DNA from: Terrimonas_A sp040509495
GTDB taxonomy: Bacteria; Bacteroidota; Bacteroidia; Chitinophagales; Chitinophagaceae
Direction of reading: 5' to 3'
Length of the DNA stretch: 23,968 nt
Assembly (NCBI GenBank): GCA_040509495.1
Contig: JBEVKW010000472.1
Coordinates: 1-23,968 of the forward strand
Below the pieces are notes generated by a model. That model did not search any database. It had not been told where the DNA came from and saw nothing but the letters and a program-made list of their open reading frames with translations. Each line of letters begins with the position of its first letter. Position 1 is the first letter of the stretch. Positions 23,074 to 23,968 of the stretch are shown here, piece after piece. The position numbers and the translations under genes were made by a program.

Positions 23074-23097
23074 AAACTTAAAGGATCTGGATATCAA

Positions 23098-23128
23098 CAA
23101 ATCTAAGGTAAATTAATTAGCCGCGCAA
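23098..23128 (-). promoter_or_regulatory. Promoter (-33 and -7) of the exported/membrane protein pair
   Basis: On the minus strand TAGATTTG (23105 to 23098) matches TAnnTTTG exactly, and TTG (23128 to 23126) lies 20 bases upstream, close to the normal -33 spacing. The transcript would start just before the ATG at 23073, leaving a leader of about 20 bases. This supports 23073 over 23100 as the start. Confidence 0.65.
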
Positions 23129-23150
23129 GCTGGCTGCGGACCTCTTAACA

Positions 23151-23195
23151 GTTGTTTATCCGCTGGTGCAGAACGTTTCCGGGCGGATAAACAAC
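23151..23195. repeat. Perfect 13-bp inverted repeat between the SDR gene and the exported-protein gene
   Basis: GTTGTTTATCCGC (23151-23163) pairs exactly with 23183-23195 across a 19-base loop. No T-run follows on either strand. It starts 57 bases after the SDR stop on the minus strand and lies upstream of the promoter at 23098-23128, so it may end the SDR transcript or bind a regulator. Confidence 0.6.
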
Positions 23196-23251
23196 CAGGA
23201 TTTTAACGGTATTCTTCGAAATAAAGTATGTAAGCCCATTTCAAATGCGCG

Positions 23252-23968
23252 TCATTGGCGGTGCATATAAATTCCGTCTGCCTGCTGCGTTGGCGTGATC
23301 ACAAGGTCATTGATACATACATGGGAAGGCAGGGTGGTTGTATAAAAAATCACATCCGCCACATCAGCCGCCGTAAGAGCTTGCAAACCAGTGTATACGT
23401 TTTTTGCGGAAGCTTCATCACCCTTGAACCGGACCATAGAAAATTCTGTTTCAGCCGCCCCGGGATGGATGGCGGTTACTTTTATGTTGTGCCTGAGCAT
23501 ATCAACACGCATAGCATGGCTTAATGCATCCACTGCCGACTTTGTAGCGCAATACATGTTTCCCCGTTCATATACGAGTTTCCCTGCAACTGAACCCATA
23601 TTGATGATATGGCCCTGCTTGCGGATCACCATTAATTGAGACACAGCTTTAGCTACATAAGCAAAGCCTTTAATATTTGTATCAACCATCGTGTTCCAGT
23701 CGTTAAGATCTGCTTCTTCGAAGTAGTCACGGCCCAGCGCTAGTCCCGCATTATTGATCAGCACATCGATCGCTTTCCAATCATCCGGGAGACTACTGAC
23801 CGCATCGTATACGGCTTGTTGCTCGCGCACATCAAATACACGTAAAATTATCCGGATCTTATATTTTTCTGTCAGCACATTACTGATCTCATTCAGGCGT
23901 TCTTCACGTCTTGCGTTCAGGATCAGGTCATATCCATTTTCTGCAAATTTCTCAGCACAGGCTTTTCC
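23252..23968 (-). CDS. YdfG-like short-chain dehydrogenase (N-terminus cut by window edge)
   Basis: The minus-strand frame is open from the right edge (first visible residues GKACAEKFAENG) for 238 codons. The missing part should be only about 10-15 residues carrying TGxxxGIG. SDR motifs are present: NNAG (visible residues 72-75), and the catalytic Ser126, Tyr139 and Lys143 in GSVAG and YCATK. The C-terminal third (TEFSMVRFKGD, TLPSHVCINDL, final MHRQ) closely follows E. coli YdfG, an NADP-dependent dehydrogenase of 3-hydroxy acids such as serine and L-allo-threonine. Cytoplasmic. The operon context lies outside the window. Confidence 0.92.
   Translation of the reverse strand, partial: GKACAEKFAENGYDLILNARREERLNEISNVLTEKYKIRIILRVFDVREQQAVYDAVSSLPDDWKAIDVLINNAGLALGRDYFEEADLNDWNTMVDTNIKGFAYVAKAVSQLMVIRKQGHIINMGSVAGKLVYERGNMYCATKSAVDALSHAMRVDMLRHNIKVTAIHPGAAETEFSMVRFKGDEASAKNVYTGLQALTAADVADVIFYTTTLPSHVCINDLVITPTQQADGIYMHRQ

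Overview
The window looks like chromosomal DNA of a Bacteroidota bacterium, probably close to Chitinophagaceae. The reasons are a full-length sprA (the outer-membrane translocon of the type IX secretion system, a Bacteroidota hallmark), several matches to the Bacteroidota -7 promoter consensus TAnnTTTG, no clear Shine-Dalgarno sequences, and futalosine-pathway menaquinone genes. It is mostly housekeeping DNA. I see no phage, transposase, CRISPR array, tRNA or rRNA. Genes run off both ends.

Layout. Positions 1-1561 (minus) hold mqnB and mqnD, two steps of the futalosine route to menaquinone. Positions 1943-3451 (plus) hold two tandem PTPS/QueD-family genes and folE, a pterin operon. fabD (3529-4419) ends at a strong hairpin terminator and is followed by about 440 bases without a convincing gene. 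An acyltransferase-3 membrane protein (4862-6043) converges on a two-gene minus-strand operon: a Cys/Met-metabolism PLP enzyme (6525-7733) followed by an SSAT-like GNAT acetyltransferase (6066-6518). Next comes a helical-repeat protein of unknown function (7886-9361, minus). fabH (10027-11019, minus) and ruvA (11225-11806, plus) are divergent. sprA (11844-19079) follows ruvA closely. Positions 19211-22027 (plus) encode three enzymes of a UDP-diacetamido-uronic-acid type pathway (WbpB-, WbpD- and WbpA-like). Two small unknown proteins, one membrane and one exported, form a minus-strand pair (22077-23073). A YdfG-like short-chain dehydrogenase runs off the right end.

The most unusual structure is non-coding. 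Both flanks of fabH carry arrays of 7-bp repeats (GNNGNCC family) arranged as converging inverted arms. The larger pair (12 units at 9707-9790, 13 units at 9933-10023) encloses a 22-bp terminator hairpin. Its two arms share the order of their unit variants and a 17-bp non-repeat flank. The smaller pair (4 + 4 units, 11065-11092 and 11172-11199) lies in the divergent fabH/ruvA promoter region. Other points of interest are the TTG start of sprA, which overlaps the stop of a four-codon reading frame; a very basic helix behind a Pro/Ala linker inside SprA; the Cx5HGH motif in both PTPS paralogs, which suggests a biopterin-like role rather than queuosine; and the absence of an aminotransferase from the nucleotide-sugar cassette.
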